The notes under the pieces were generated by a model. That model was given only the letters and a program-made list of their open reading frames with translations, was not told where the DNA came from and made no database searches. DNA of 64,000 bases from Streptomyces longhuiensis (GTDB lineage Bacteria; Actinomycetota; Actinomycetes; Streptomycetales; Streptomycetaceae), in NCBI RefSeq assembly GCF_020616555.1, contig NZ_CP085173.1, forward strand, positions 310,001 to 374,000, read 5' to 3'. The translations under genes were made by a program, and so were the position numbers. This document shows, in pieces, positions 53,029 through 61,750 of this stretch. Within the stretch, counting starts at the first letter, position 1; each line of letters starts with the position of its first letter.

Positions 53029-53607
53029 CTACCAGGCAAGCTCGCCGTCCTCGACCTTGCCGTACAGGCGCATCTCGTCCGCGAGGTCGTGGAAGTACTC
53101 CGCGAGGTCGTCGTGCGTCCCCAGCTCGTTCAGGTCGCCGTCGCTCCAGCTTCCGAGCACGCCGGTGCTGGCGTCGACGAACCGGCCGTAGAGCCAGTCG
53201 CTTTCGACGGCGAAGGGGATCCAGTTCCGGTGCCAGCCGAGGCACTCGGGGGTTGGGTGGGGCGACGGTTGCATGGCCGCCATCGAGGTGCGCCACTCAT
53301 ACACCGCCACGATCTCTTCGACGGAAAGCAGGTGCCAGCCGGAGGGGAGGAAGCAGTTCGCACGGGCCTCAGAGCTGCCGCCAAAGTGATCCTCCTTCCT
53401 CCGTACGCCATTGTGGGTCAGAAGCCAGGTCCACATCTGCTGCGGGAAACTCACGCCGAGGCGGCCTTCGGCCTCACTGATCATCTTCGGACCTGCGGGC
53501 TCACCAAGGGCAGCGGCGCTCCTCGGGGCATGGCGCTCCAGCCACCGTGTGACGCGCCCCCACGCCTGTCGGACTTTCTCCGCTTCGCGCGCATGCTGCT
53601 GGTTCAT
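53029..53607 (-). CDS. SMI1/KNR4 family protein
   Basis: 192 residues from ATG 53607, with AAGGGGG upstream. ISEAEGRLGVSFPQQMWTWL, THNGVRRKEDHF and LPSGWHLLSVEEIVAVYEWR are the SMI1/KNR4 landmarks (sheet-helix scaffold, NG turn). Family members often serve as immunity proteins of polymorphic toxins, but many Streptomyces members stand alone. No toxin gene is next to it. Confidence 0.85.
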   Translation of the reverse strand: MNQQHAREAEKVRQAWGRVTRWLERHAPRSAAALGEPAGPKMISEAEGRLGVSFPQQMWTWLLTHNGVRRKEDHFGGSSEARANCFLPSGWHLLSVEEIVAVYEWRTSMAAMQPSPHPTPECLGWHRNWIPFAVESDWLYGRFVDASTGVLGSWSDGDLNELGTHDDLAEYFHDLADEMRLYGKVEDGELAW

Positions 53608-54040
53608 AGCCCCCTTGCCCAGGATCACCCTATCCACAGGAACGCCTGTGCCCACGTGAACTGCTCTACCTTTTGATCTTGGCCAGTGCTCCGGCGTTTA
53701 CGACTCTGCTGAGGAATGCGTGATTCGAGCAGGGCTGTGTCGTTGGTCCCTATGGTTGTTGTGGTCATGAGTGGGAGGGCCGAGGGACACAGTCGACGCG
53801 GAGGTCGTCGGCTTCGTGAGGCCCCGGCGTCCTGGCCTCATCGCGGGCGGTGCGGCTACCGGCCTGGCTCCTGACCCCCGCATAGTCGGGGCGGGCAAGA
53901 GGGGCGCACGCGGCCGGCACGGACAGGCAGTCCTCGCCGACGCCGGCGCCGCCGCCCGTCGCGCGCTCGCGGCAGCCGCAGATGCCGCACCGGTGCGCCA
54001 TCCGGCTGCCCCAGGTCGAGTTGATCTAGATTGCTGCCTT
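53608..54040. other. Gap with one doubtful small ORF
   Basis: Minus-strand ORF 53765-54001 (78 codons) begins MAHRCGICGCRERATGGGAG; the CxxC start could be a small metal-binding protein, but the rest is like an antisense shadow. The multicopper oxidase promoter should lie in 53950-54040. Confidence 0.35.
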
Positions 54041-55696
54041 ATGGGACAAGGCGGCGGAATCGGCCGGCGTTCGGCACTCAAGGCCATCTCCTTCGCCGGC
54101 ATCGCGGCCGCGCCGGGCGCAGCCCTGAGCGGACGACGCACGGCGCCGCGATCCGCGCCGTTTCCTCAACCGACCGTGGTGGTCTCGCGGCCTGGGCCGA
54201 TCTCTGCCTCGTGCGTTCTCGACCAAATCCTCGGTGTCCGCTTCACGGACGTCGCCATCCCCGGCCACGGCTCTGTCACCACGCGCACCTACAACGGGAC
54301 GATCCCGGGGCCAACCCTGCGCCTGCGCGGCGGGGACACCCTGCGGCTGACTCACGTCAACGGGCTGCCGCCCAACCCGCCCCACCTGGGCGGCCACAAC
54401 ACGCCGCACCACGCCAACAGCTTCAACGTGCACACCCACGGGATGCACGTCTCCCCATCCGGGCACGCCGACAACGTCCTGCGCGAGTTCGCACCGCGCA
54501 CCGCCAGCGAAGCTGCAGCCGACGCCGCAGAACCGCAGTACACGACGACCATCCACGTCCCGGCCGACCACCCCGCCGGCACCTACTGGTACCACCCACA
54601 CCTGCACGGAGCCACCGCCGAGCAGATCGTCGGCGGCATGGCCGGGGTGATCGTCGTCGAAGGCGACGTCGACGAGGTCCCGGAGATCAAGGCGGCCGCC
54701 GATGTCGTCGTCTGTATCAACGAACTCAAGCTCAAGGCCGGCAAGGTCCCCGCCTTCACCTCAGGTGACTGGGTGATGGGCGTCCCGTCCGTCTTCACCG
54801 TCAACGGCACGGTCAACCCCACCATCACTCTGCGCCAGGGCGAGGTCCAGCGGTGGCGGCTGGTGGCCGCGACCGCATTCACTGCCCTTCGGCTCACGGT
54901 CACCGGGGGCAGCGGCGCCATGACGGTGCACCAGATCGCCCAAGACGGTGTCACCTTCGGTGCACCGGTCGCGCGGGAGACGGTGGAGCTGGCCATGGGC
55001 AACCGTGCCGACGTCCTGATCCGTGGCACTCTGCCCGGCAGGTACGAACTTCGGGCCGAGGCGGTCCCCGGACCGCTGATGACGATCGAGGTGACGGGCC
55101 GGCCTGTCGAACCGGCCATGGAGCTGCCCGCGTCCCTGCCCCCAGGCAGGCCATTCCTCGACGAGAACGACATCATCAACCCCGACGCTGACCGGGAAGT
55201 CGTCTTCCACGCCGACCCCGGCGCCTTCACAGGGGCATTCCCCAACGCCTTCCGCATGCTGGGCACCCACGCAACCCCCGCAGCCGACCCGGACGGCGAC
55301 CTCACCCGCGACTCGGCCTACGGGCTGTTCGACCCCGAGTACACCAACCACACACTTCGGCTCGACACCGTGGAACGATGGACCGTCCGCACCGAAGAGA
55401 CCATGCCGAAGTTCAACCATCCGTTCCACCTCCACACCAACCAGATCCTCCTCACCCATCGGAACGGCAAACGGCTGGACCCGCCCATCTGGCACGACAC
55501 CATCGGCCTGGCTGGCGGCACACCGGGCCAATCCATCACCTTCCTCGTCAAGTACGAGCACTTCACCGGCCGCGCCATCGCCCACTGCCACCAACTCCAC
55601 CACGAAGACCTCGGCATGATGCAGACCATCAGCTACGTCCCAAACCGAAACCTCAGTGCAGGCAGCAACTCACTGGCCTCACGCCAAAGAAGTTGA
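54041..55696 (+). CDS. Tat-exported multicopper oxidase
   Basis: 551 residues from ATG 54041; the frame upstream is not protein-like. IGRRSALKAISFAGIAAAPG is a Tat-type signal with RR, so export of a folded protein is likely. Copper motifs in order: NVHTHGMHV, WYHPHLHG, HPFHLHTN and AHCHQLHHEDLGMM, the full set for the trinuclear centre and T1 copper with a Met axial ligand. It oxidises phenols or metal ions with O2 outside the cell. The last residues are a loose tail. The gene is single, with a hypothetical protein 27 bases after it. Confidence 0.92.
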   Translation: MGQGGGIGRRSALKAISFAGIAAAPGAALSGRRTAPRSAPFPQPTVVVSRPGPISASCVLDQILGVRFTDVAIPGHGSVTTRTYNGTIPGPTLRLRGGDTLRLTHVNGLPPNPPHLGGHNTPHHANSFNVHTHGMHVSPSGHADNVLREFAPRTASEAAADAAEPQYTTTIHVPADHPAGTYWYHPHLHGATAEQIVGGMAGVIVVEGDVDEVPEIKAAADVVVCINELKLKAGKVPAFTSGDWVMGVPSVFTVNGTVNPTITLRQGEVQRWRLVAATAFTALRLTVTGGSGAMTVHQIAQDGVTFGAPVARETVELAMGNRADVLIRGTLPGRYELRAEAVPGPLMTIEVTGRPVEPAMELPASLPPGRPFLDENDIINPDADREVVFHADPGAFTGAFPNAFRMLGTHATPAADPDGDLTRDSAYGLFDPEYTNHTLRLDTVERWTVRTEETMPKFNHPFHLHTNQILLTHRNGKRLDPPIWHDTIGLAGGTPGQSITFLVKYEHFTGRAIAHCHQLHHEDLGMMQTISYVPNRNLSAGSNSLASRQRS

Positions 55697-55723
55697 GGCC
55701 GGAACTAGGCGACAATCCAGTAC

Positions 55724-56350
55724 ATGGATGACGCGTTCACACTCCTTCGGCAGGCCGCTGACCTACTGTCCGAGGGCGCCGTGGCAGAGAACGGCCAGAC
55801 GGTCGGAGATGTTCGCAGGGAAATCCAGCTCCAGGAATGGGAGATGGCGCTCGACGTGCTCATCGAGATCGCGGATGTCCATCCGGTATCCATCACCTTC
55901 TGGGAGATGCTCTCCGAGGCCGCTCGGCAGATGATGCTCGACCGCAGCCGCCGTTGGTGCGAGTGGCGGGGCTGGGAAGTCAAACACGGCACGATCCGTG
56001 CGACCTTGACGCTTGTGGGAACCGACGAGGGCGGGCGTCAGAGCGCCTTCTCAGGGGACGGCCGGCTCAGGCCTCTTTGGGACATCGGTAACCGCACCGC
56101 AGACGGACAACAGGATCTGAACATCGCGCGGCTTTGGGTGGAGTTCGCGCCGCAGCTCGGCCCTGGAGAGACAGCCGACATTCGCCTGGCTCCCCTGCAG
56201 CCTGGGCAATGGCAGCATCTGAAGCCCGGTGACGTGATCACCATGCATGAGGGCGAACCCGTCGCTGGCATCGCCGAAATCATCGAGGTCCTGTCGGCAT
56301 CGCGGCCCGCCAGAACCGCTGCTCGTCCAGGTCGCGGAACCGCGGTGTGA
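55724..56350 (+). CDS. Hypothetical protein
   Basis: A 208-residue cytoplasmic protein. The N-terminal 70 residues are helical (MDDAFTLLRQAADLLSEGAV, EWEMALDVLIEIADVHPVSI). The C-terminal half is beta-rich with GETADIRLAPLQPGQWQHLK and PGDVITMHEGEPVAGIAEII, similar in style to a small barrel. No family assigned. It follows the multicopper oxidase closely, so the two may share a transcript. Confidence 0.7.
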   Translation: MDDAFTLLRQAADLLSEGAVAENGQTVGDVRREIQLQEWEMALDVLIEIADVHPVSITFWEMLSEAARQMMLDRSRRWCEWRGWEVKHGTIRATLTLVGTDEGGRQSAFSGDGRLRPLWDIGNRTADGQQDLNIARLWVEFAPQLGPGETADIRLAPLQPGQWQHLKPGDVITMHEGEPVAGIAEIIEVLSASRPARTAARPGRGTAV

Positions 56351-56419
56351 AGTCCCGCGGCGCGATCTGCTCCCACCGGCGCCCGCAGGCGCCACCGGCA
56401 CTGGGAAGCAGACCCCCTC

Positions 56420-56803
56420 ATGGCACCCAAGCCCGCATGGAACGCGCTCGCCGGCGCCAGCACAACCGCCGCGCACGCCACCGCCACCGGCGCCCCCTGG
56501 TGGGCCACGCTCACCGCCGTCGTCCTCACCGCGGCCGCTTCCACTGCGCTCACGGCCCTCAGCACCCTCTTCCCCCAGAACTCCGCCGACCGCCTCGCCT
56601 GGTGGACCACGTACCTCAACCGCCGCACCCACGCCGACCTGACGGCCGGCCCAGCACCGACAACAACACGACACCTCGTAAGCGCAAGGGAACCGTGGAC
56701 GGGTCGTCACGGGCACAGGTATAGCCATGAGACAGCACCGAACCACGCAAGGCCGTGGACGCCCTCACCGGTTCCGCAGGCCAACGATTGGTCCTGGATT
56801 TGA
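56420..56803 (+). CDS. Small one-TM protein with a mixed tail
   Basis: The first 80 residues are coherent: one hydrophobic helix (WWATLTAVVLTAAASTALTA), then FPQNSADRLAWWTTYLNRRT. The remainder (from about 56680) changes character and overlaps the 5' part of the STAS relic at 56727. It may have lost its own end in a junction. No family. Confidence 0.5.
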   Translation: MAPKPAWNALAGASTTAAHATATGAPWWATLTAVVLTAAASTALTALSTLFPQNSADRLAWWTTYLNRRTHADLTAGPAPTTTRHLVSAREPWTGRHGHRYSHETAPNHARPWTPSPVPQANDWSWI

Positions 56804-57010
56804 CCGGCCTGGACGACTGCGACTCCAGCGGGATCAGCGCTCTGCTGTCGGCCAGGAGCCTGGCCATCGATCAAGGCGGTGGCATAGGCCTGGCCGCCCG
56901 CGGTGCCCACCAACACCACCCGCATCTTGGGCATCGTCGGTCTGGACCAAGCTTTCACCATCCCCCCCGGACGCCGCGACAGCCACCGCCAGCAGTTCCG
57001 TGAGTCACTG
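56727..57010 (+). pseudogene. STAS-domain anti-sigma antagonist fragment, frameshifted
   Basis: PRKAVDALTGSAGQRLVLDL and TGLDDCDSSGISALLSARSL are STAS text with the Ser of DSSG. After GIGLAA (about 56895) the frame must change to AVPTNTTRILGIVGLDQAFT. The N-terminal strand pair is missing. Non-functional. Confidence 0.65.
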
Positions 57011-57054
57011 AACCTGCCTTGGGCAGCAGTCACGTGCTTTCGCCCAGATGATGG

Positions 57055-57459
57055 TCAGATGCCAGCGGCGGGTGTTTGACCCCTCGTTGCGGACGTATCG
57101 ACTGCGCGGAGTTGCTGCAGTCCCTCGTGTGCAGTGTCGGCGAGGGGCAGGATGGTGTCGGTCCCGGTGATTTGCAGCAGTCGTCGCACTTCCGACTGCA
57201 GGGGCCCGGTCAGGACGAGCGGCCTGGCAATCGAGGTGTGGTCGGAGAGCGTCCGGATCAGCTGGTTGAGGAAGGTGCTGTCGGCGAAGGTCACTTCCGA
57301 CAGATCGAGGAGCGTTGCGTCCGTCGACGTGTCGGACAGTACCTGTGCGAAGACTTCCACAACGTCGGCGAGATCGTGCAGGTCCACGTCACCGAACGGC
57401 GTGATCACCGCTACACGTTCCCGCTGATCAAGACGCACTTTCCCGATGCCTGATGTCAT
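57055..57459 (-). CDS. STAS-domain anti-sigma factor antagonist (RsbV-like)
   Basis: 134 residues from ATG 57459 (AGGGTG upstream). ERVAVITPFGDVDLHDLADV and LLDLSEVTFADSTFLNQLIR fit the STAS fold with the phosphorylatable Ser in ADSTF. Such proteins bind the HATPase anti-sigma kinase when unphosphorylated and release the sigma factor. It lies just downstream of the sigma factor gene, separated by a strong hairpin. Confidence 0.87.
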   Translation of the reverse strand: MTSGIGKVRLDQRERVAVITPFGDVDLHDLADVVEVFAQVLSDTSTDATLLDLSEVTFADSTFLNQLIRTLSDHTSIARPLVLTGPLQSEVRRLLQITGTDTILPLADTAHEGLQQLRAVDTSATRGQTPAAGI

Positions 57460-57488
57460 GCTCAGCACCCTGACACACAACGTGCCCC

Positions 57489-57539
57489 GAACGCATCCCG
57501 CCCTCCGGCACTTGTGATGCCGGAGGGCGGGATGCGTTC
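57489..57539 (-). terminator. 22-bp perfect hairpin after the sigma factor gene
   Basis: The stem 57489-57510 pairs with 57518-57539 without a mismatch, with a 7-base loop. It follows the minus-strand sigma gene and precedes the STAS gene, so the latter likely has its own promoter or depends on read-through. Confidence 0.75.
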
Positions 57540-57557
57540 ACGAGGAGCCGGGCTGGA

Positions 57558-58421
57558 CTAGTCGGTGGTCATCAGGCCGGTGCGGAGCTTCGCCACCACG
57601 CGGGCGATGAGGCGGGAGACGTGCATCTGCGAGACACCGAGTGCTTCGCCGATCTGCGACTGGGTGTGCTCCTCGACGAAGCGGAGATGGATCAGCGTGC
57701 GTTCACGCTCGTCGAGGCCGGCGATGAGCGGGGCCAGCGAGTGGAAGTTGTCGATGAGCTCGTAGGAGTCCTCTTCGAAGCCGATGAAATCGGCCAGCGC
57801 GGTGTCGGACTCGTCACCTGCGCTCATCACCGAGGCGTCCAGGGAAGAGGCGTTGTAGCCGTTGGACGCCATCTGCGCCTGGGCGACCTCGGACGGCTCC
57901 AGCTGCATCAGCTCTGCCAGCTCGGCCGTGGAGGGGTTGCGGCCCAGACGGGTGCGCAGCTCCTCGGTAGCCTTGGACAGTTCGATGCGGGCTTCCTGGA
58001 GGCGGCGCGGCACGTGCACGGCCCAGCTGGTGTCGCGGAAGAACCGCTTGATCTCACCGGTGATGTAGGGGACGGCGAACGTCGCGAACTCGACCTCACG
58101 GGTCAGTTCGAACCGGTCGATCGCCTTGATCAGGCCGATCGTGCCGACCTGAACGATGTCTTCCATCTCCTCCTGGCCACGGTGACGGAACCGGGAGGCC
58201 GCGTATTGCACCAGGGAGAGGTTCATCTCGATCAGGCAGTTGCGCACGTACTGATACTCGTGCGTGCCTTCCTCCAGCTGCCCGAGCCGGCCGAAGAACC
58301 GCTTGCCGATCTCTCGCGCATCCTTCGGGGCGATGGAAGAGGGGTCGGCGTATGCCCGCTCGGCGAGGTCCTCCTGAGCCTGTGCGGCCTGGATCTTCTC
58401 CTGCGTCGTTACGGTGATCAT
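57558..58421 (-). CDS. SigB/SigF-type RNA polymerase sigma factor
   Basis: 287 residues from ATG 58421, with AAGGGG nine bases upstream; the longer frame to 58607 is not supported. EDIVQVGTIGLIKAIDRFEL and FATFAVPYITGEIKRFFRDT are sigma region 2. HVPRRLQEARIELSKATEEL begins region 3. RERTLIHLRFVEEHTQSQIG and EALGVSQMHVSRLIARVVAK are region 4. This is the general-stress/development SigB-SigF group. Upstream lies the anti-sigma kinase and downstream the STAS protein, the standard partner-switch trio. Confidence 0.93.
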   Translation of the reverse strand: MITVTTQEKIQAAQAQEDLAERAYADPSSIAPKDAREIGKRFFGRLGQLEEGTHEYQYVRNCLIEMNLSLVQYAASRFRHRGQEEMEDIVQVGTIGLIKAIDRFELTREVEFATFAVPYITGEIKRFFRDTSWAVHVPRRLQEARIELSKATEELRTRLGRNPSTAELAELMQLEPSEVAQAQMASNGYNASSLDASVMSAGDESDTALADFIGFEEDSYELIDNFHSLAPLIAGLDERERTLIHLRFVEEHTQSQIGEALGVSQMHVSRLIARVVAKLRTGLMTTD

Positions 58422-58554
58422 GCGCCCGCCCCTTTTGCTTGTTCCGAGCTTGCCTGCTGCTCCCCGTTCTGGCGCGACTACCCACCATGGCGGCGGACAT
58501 GCATGCGGAAGCCGGAAGATCCTTTTGAGTGTCCGGCGATGAGCGCCCTGTGCT

Positions 58555-58941
58555 CTACGGCAGAGCGAGGACGGCTGTGATGGTCTTGCCGTCGGGCTGG
58601 ATGTCAACGGAGACGTGTGAGGCGAGGCGCTGGGTGATCATCCAGCCGAAGCCGCCGGGCAGTCCGGGGTTGTGGCGTACGGGGTGAGGCGCCGTCATGC
58701 TCTGGTCGCTCACCTGCACCAGCAGGGATCCGTCTTCTATGCGGGCGTTGAACCGGGTGAGCCCGCCGCCGTGCAGGATCGCGTTGGACGTCAACTCGCT
58801 GGTCACCAGCAGGGCGTCCTCACGAAAGCGCCTGGCCTGGCCTGAGCGCAGCCGACAGACGGTTTCCATAACTGCCCTGACCTCGGCGCGCGCGTCGTGA
58901 CAGCCCATCTTCTGGATCTCGGGTGCCGTGTGCGTGGTCAT
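58555..58941 (-). CDS. RsbW-like HATPase anti-sigma factor
   Basis: A 128-residue Bergerat-fold protein. LLVTSELTSNAILHGGGLTR is the N-box, and a G-box-like GGFGWMITQRLASHVSV follows, with no other domain. It should bind the sigma factor encoded 134 bases downstream and phosphorylate an STAS antagonist using ATP. It is the upstream gene of the sigma operon. Confidence 0.87.
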   Translation of the reverse strand: MTTHTAPEIQKMGCHDARAEVRAVMETVCRLRSGQARRFREDALLVTSELTSNAILHGGGLTRFNARIEDGSLLVQVSDQSMTAPHPVRHNPGLPGGFGWMITQRLASHVSVDIQPDGKTITAVLALP

Positions 58942-59251
58942 GAAGACCTCAGCCCCTCTCTGCGTCGTTGTGCGAACTCGTCAATCGGAAGGTGCGCCGT
59001 CGCGTTGTCCCACCTGCCCGACCCGTCGCACAACACTCCCCCTACCCACTCAAAGGCAGAGCGTCAACGTTATCCGGTACAAGGACGGCGCCTCGGACAC
59101 TCTGCCGATACTGGTCTCCATGGGCTGTGTCCCGCCTTCTGCGCACGGCACTTCTGTACGCGATCGATCCAACGCGCTTCCTCGGACTTTCGATTTGCTG
59201 CTTGAGTACGTCGGCCCAGCGGACGGGCAATTCTTCGCAGGTGCGCAGAAG

Positions 59252-59290
59252 AGGGGTGGACCCGACCGTCCCAGGTCGGGGTCCACCCCT
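59252..59290 (-). terminator. Hairpin after the DUF5670-type gene
   Basis: A stem of about 16 pairs with one bulged G (59252-59267 with 59274-59290) and a 6-base loop, 60 bases past the minus-strand DUF5670 stop. Confidence 0.6.
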
Positions 59291-59350
59291 CAGTCCATCG
59301 CCCCGGCGGCAGTGCTGCATCCGCCGCGGGCCGTCTTCAGCCGGCCGTGA

Positions 59351-59521
59351 TCACCATCGGTACCAGCGGCCCTTGCGGCCGCCGCTCGCCGCCGGGCGGA
59401 TCACGAAGCCGAGCAGCCACAGCACCAGGACGATGACCGCGATCCACCACAGGGCCTTCAACGCGAAGCCGGCACCGAAGAGGAGCAGGGCCAGAAGAAG
59501 AACAAGAATCAGGGGAACCAT
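59351..59521 (-). CDS. DUF5670-like hydrophobic mini membrane protein
   Basis: 56 residues from ATG 59521, with a strong AGGAGG nine bases upstream. Two TM segments (LILVLLLALLLFGAGFALKA, LWWIAVIVLVLWLLGFVIRP) and a basic tail (GGRKGRWYRW). This is the small Lmo0937/DUF5670-type layout, often stress-induced. Its place between sigma and CsbD genes fits a general-stress role (inferred). Confidence 0.75.
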   Translation of the reverse strand: MVPLILVLLLALLLFGAGFALKALWWIAVIVLVLWLLGFVIRPAASGGRKGRWYRW

Positions 59522-59775
59522 CGTTATCAACCTCCTGGCCGCCATCTGTCCTCGTCTACCTCATACAAACGCGTGAAAGAGGAGTTTGTTTTATAGAGAC
59601 AAGGGTATTTGATCGCGCCGTGGCCGCTCACGGAGCGCCCTTGACCGAACTGGTCATGCACCGGATTCCGTGTTATCCATCCGGGAAATTCGCTGCCACT
59701 CGTGTTTACGCTGTTGATCCGTGGCCACCCGAACTGACAGCACATGATGTCCAAGCCAAGGGAGTGTGAGCGGAC

Positions 59776-59949
59776 TTGACTGCCAACGAGAAGGCCAAGG
59801 CGAAGACCGAGCAGGTCACGGGCGCCGCCAAGGAGGTCTCGGGACGCGCTGTCGGCAACGAGCGCCTGACCGTCGAGGGCCGCGCCGAGCGCAAGAAGGG
59901 TGACGCCCGGGAGGCGAAGGAGAAGATCAAGGATGTCGGCAAGCACTAG
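59776..59949 (+). CDS. CsbD family stress protein
   Basis: 57 residues from TTG 59776. TANEKAKAKTEQVTGAAKEV and RAERKKGDAREAKEKIKDVG are typical of CsbD: a Lys/Ala/Glu-rich helical protein controlled by general-stress sigma factors. AAGGGAG lies upstream. It precedes a 34-bp perfect hairpin. Function of the family is unknown. Confidence 0.85.
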   Translation: MTANEKAKAKTEQVTGAAKEVSGRAVGNERLTVEGRAERKKGDAREAKEKIKDVGKH

Positions 59950-59951
59950 CC

Positions 59952-60022
59952 GACCGAATGATGCGATAGAGGTGGGGCGGACTCCCAAGGAGTCCGCCCC
60001 ACCTCTATCGCATCATTCGGTC
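59952..60022 (+). terminator. Very long perfect hairpin (34-bp stem) after csbD
   Basis: 59952-59985 is the exact reverse complement of 59989-60022, with a 3-base loop (CAA). It begins two bases past the CsbD stop. It is far longer than a normal terminator. Confidence 0.8.
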
Positions 60023-60400
60023 CCCCGCCGCTCTCTGCGGGGTGGCCTTTGAGAACGAGGAATTCTGCTCGGCCATAAGGACAAGGGTCCTCGCACGTTT
60101 CAGGTCAGATGCCGTTGATGCGACGCTCGATCTCGGGGACCTAGGCTGTGGCGCCGTGGGACCTCAGCGCCCTTGTGGGCGGAGTCTGCAAGGCTTTGAT
60201 CGGCTCCCGAGTCGAAAGAGCAGGCTGTGTTCCGGGTTTTCACTCGTGGCGCCACCAGCCGCACGAAGGGATGGGCCCAATCCCGCAACTGGGCCGGGGC
60301 CGACCCCGCTGAGGCCCATGTGCGGGGAAAAGAAGCTTCAGCCCTCACGGGTGGCCTCAGTTGGCCGCCGTGGGACTGGCGCGGTGACGGGTCTGGCGGG
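60023..60400. other. Intergenic stretch, nothing recognised
   Basis: 378 bases between the csbD hairpin and the phospholipase stop; no gene, repeat or RNA supported. Confidence 0.4.
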
Positions 60401-61660
60401 TCAGAGGAAGCGCCGGATGGGTACGACAGCTGCTTCCCTGGCGCGCTGGAGGGCGGAACGGCGCTTCCAGCGTCCGGGCCTGATGAGCTCGCTGCGCTCG
60501 AGATCCTCGGTGAAGTGGCCATCGAGCGTGGCGGTGAACGTCGGGTCCAGGACGGCGAGCATGACCTCTTCGTCGTGGTCGAGGGAGCGGCGGTTGAAGT
60601 TGGTCGAACCGATCAGTGCCATGGTTCTGTCGATGGTGATGACCTTGGTGTGCAGCATCGTGGGCTGATATTGGAAGACCTTTACGCCGCAGGCGGTGAG
60701 GTCTTCGTAGTAGCGCTGGCCGGCCAGCTGGCAGACCCTCTTGTCGGTGTGCGGGCCCGGGAGCAGGATCTCGATCTCGACGCCGCGGCGTGCGGTGGCG
60801 CACAGCAACTCGATGAAGTAGGCATCAGGTGCGAAGTAGGCGGTGGCCAGCCGGATCCGTTCCTCCGCAGACTCGATAATCACGCGTAGCAGTGTCTGCA
60901 TGTCCTGCCAGCCGAAACTGGCCGAGCCCCGCACCACCTGCACGACGGCTTCGCCCTGCGGGGCGTGGTTGATGAACCGGTCGCGGTCATCGAAGAGTTC
61001 GTCGTGGCACTCGGCCCAGTTCTGGGCAAAAGCGGCGGCCAGCCCGTCCACGGCGGGACCGCGCACCTGCACGTGGGTGTCGCGCCACTCGTCCGGGGTG
61101 CGGGCGTCGCCGCACCACTCCTCGGCGATACCGACCCCTCCGGTGAACGCGGTCTCCTCATCGACGACCAGGACCTTGCGGTGACAGCGGTGGTTCTGCT
61201 TCAGCGGTGACAGATAGAGCGGTTTGCGGAACCAGGCCACCTGCACACCGGCCCGCTCCATCACCTCCAGCTGATCCTTCTCGATGAGCCGGCTGCCGAA
61301 ACCGTCCAGCAGGAGGCGCACCCGCACCCCCTCCCGCGCGCGGTCGGCCAGTGCGTCGGCGAACCGCTGGGCGATCTCGCCCTTCCAGTACACGAACGTC
61401 ATCATGTCCACGGTGTGCCGCGCGGAGCGGATGCCGTCCAGCATCGCCGTGAAAATCTCGTCGCCGTTGCGCAGCGGGACCAGCGCGTTGCCTTCGGTCG
61501 CCGCCACCCCTATGAGTCTCTCCAGCCGACGTCTGGCGCGCCGGGCCCGCTCATCAAGGACGGCATTGATGTCCTCCTCTCCCCCGCTGCCAGAGGAAGA
61601 CGGCCTGACGACGTTGCTCGTTTCGGCGGGGCCTGCGGGAGTGCTCTGGGTGTGTGTCAT
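60401..61660 (-). CDS. Phospholipase D-family / cardiolipin synthase
   Basis: A 419-residue protein with two HKD motifs: His160-Lys162-Asp167 (CHRKVLVVDEETAFTGG) and His337-Lys339-Asp344 (LHTKVITIDRTMALIGSTN). DEIFTAMLDGIRSARHTVDM precedes them. No TM segments are clear in the N-terminus, so it may be peripheral. It probably makes cardiolipin from two phosphatidyl groups or cleaves phospholipids. The frame is divergent from the broken DUF1206 gene. A stress role in the envelope would fit its neighbours (inferred). Confidence 0.9.
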   Translation of the reverse strand: MTHTQSTPAGPAETSNVVRPSSSGSGGEEDINAVLDERARRARRRLERLIGVAATEGNALVPLRNGDEIFTAMLDGIRSARHTVDMMTFVYWKGEIAQRFADALADRAREGVRVRLLLDGFGSRLIEKDQLEVMERAGVQVAWFRKPLYLSPLKQNHRCHRKVLVVDEETAFTGGVGIAEEWCGDARTPDEWRDTHVQVRGPAVDGLAAAFAQNWAECHDELFDDRDRFINHAPQGEAVVQVVRGSASFGWQDMQTLLRVIIESAEERIRLATAYFAPDAYFIELLCATARRGVEIEILLPGPHTDKRVCQLAGQRYYEDLTACGVKVFQYQPTMLHTKVITIDRTMALIGSTNFNRRSLDHDEEVMLAVLDPTFTATLDGHFTEDLERSELIRPGRWKRRSALQRAREAAVVPIRRFL

Positions 61661-61750
61661 GGATGCACCTTCCTGGACGATGAGCGGGAAACCAAAAGGG
61701 GACGGGCCGGATTCATCGATCGCATACCCCTCCGGGGGCAGAAGGTGCGC

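Noticed and set aside
53771..54040. 90-residue N-terminal extension of the multicopper oxidase
   Set aside because: The Tat signal starts at ATG 54041, and an export signal must be N-terminal.
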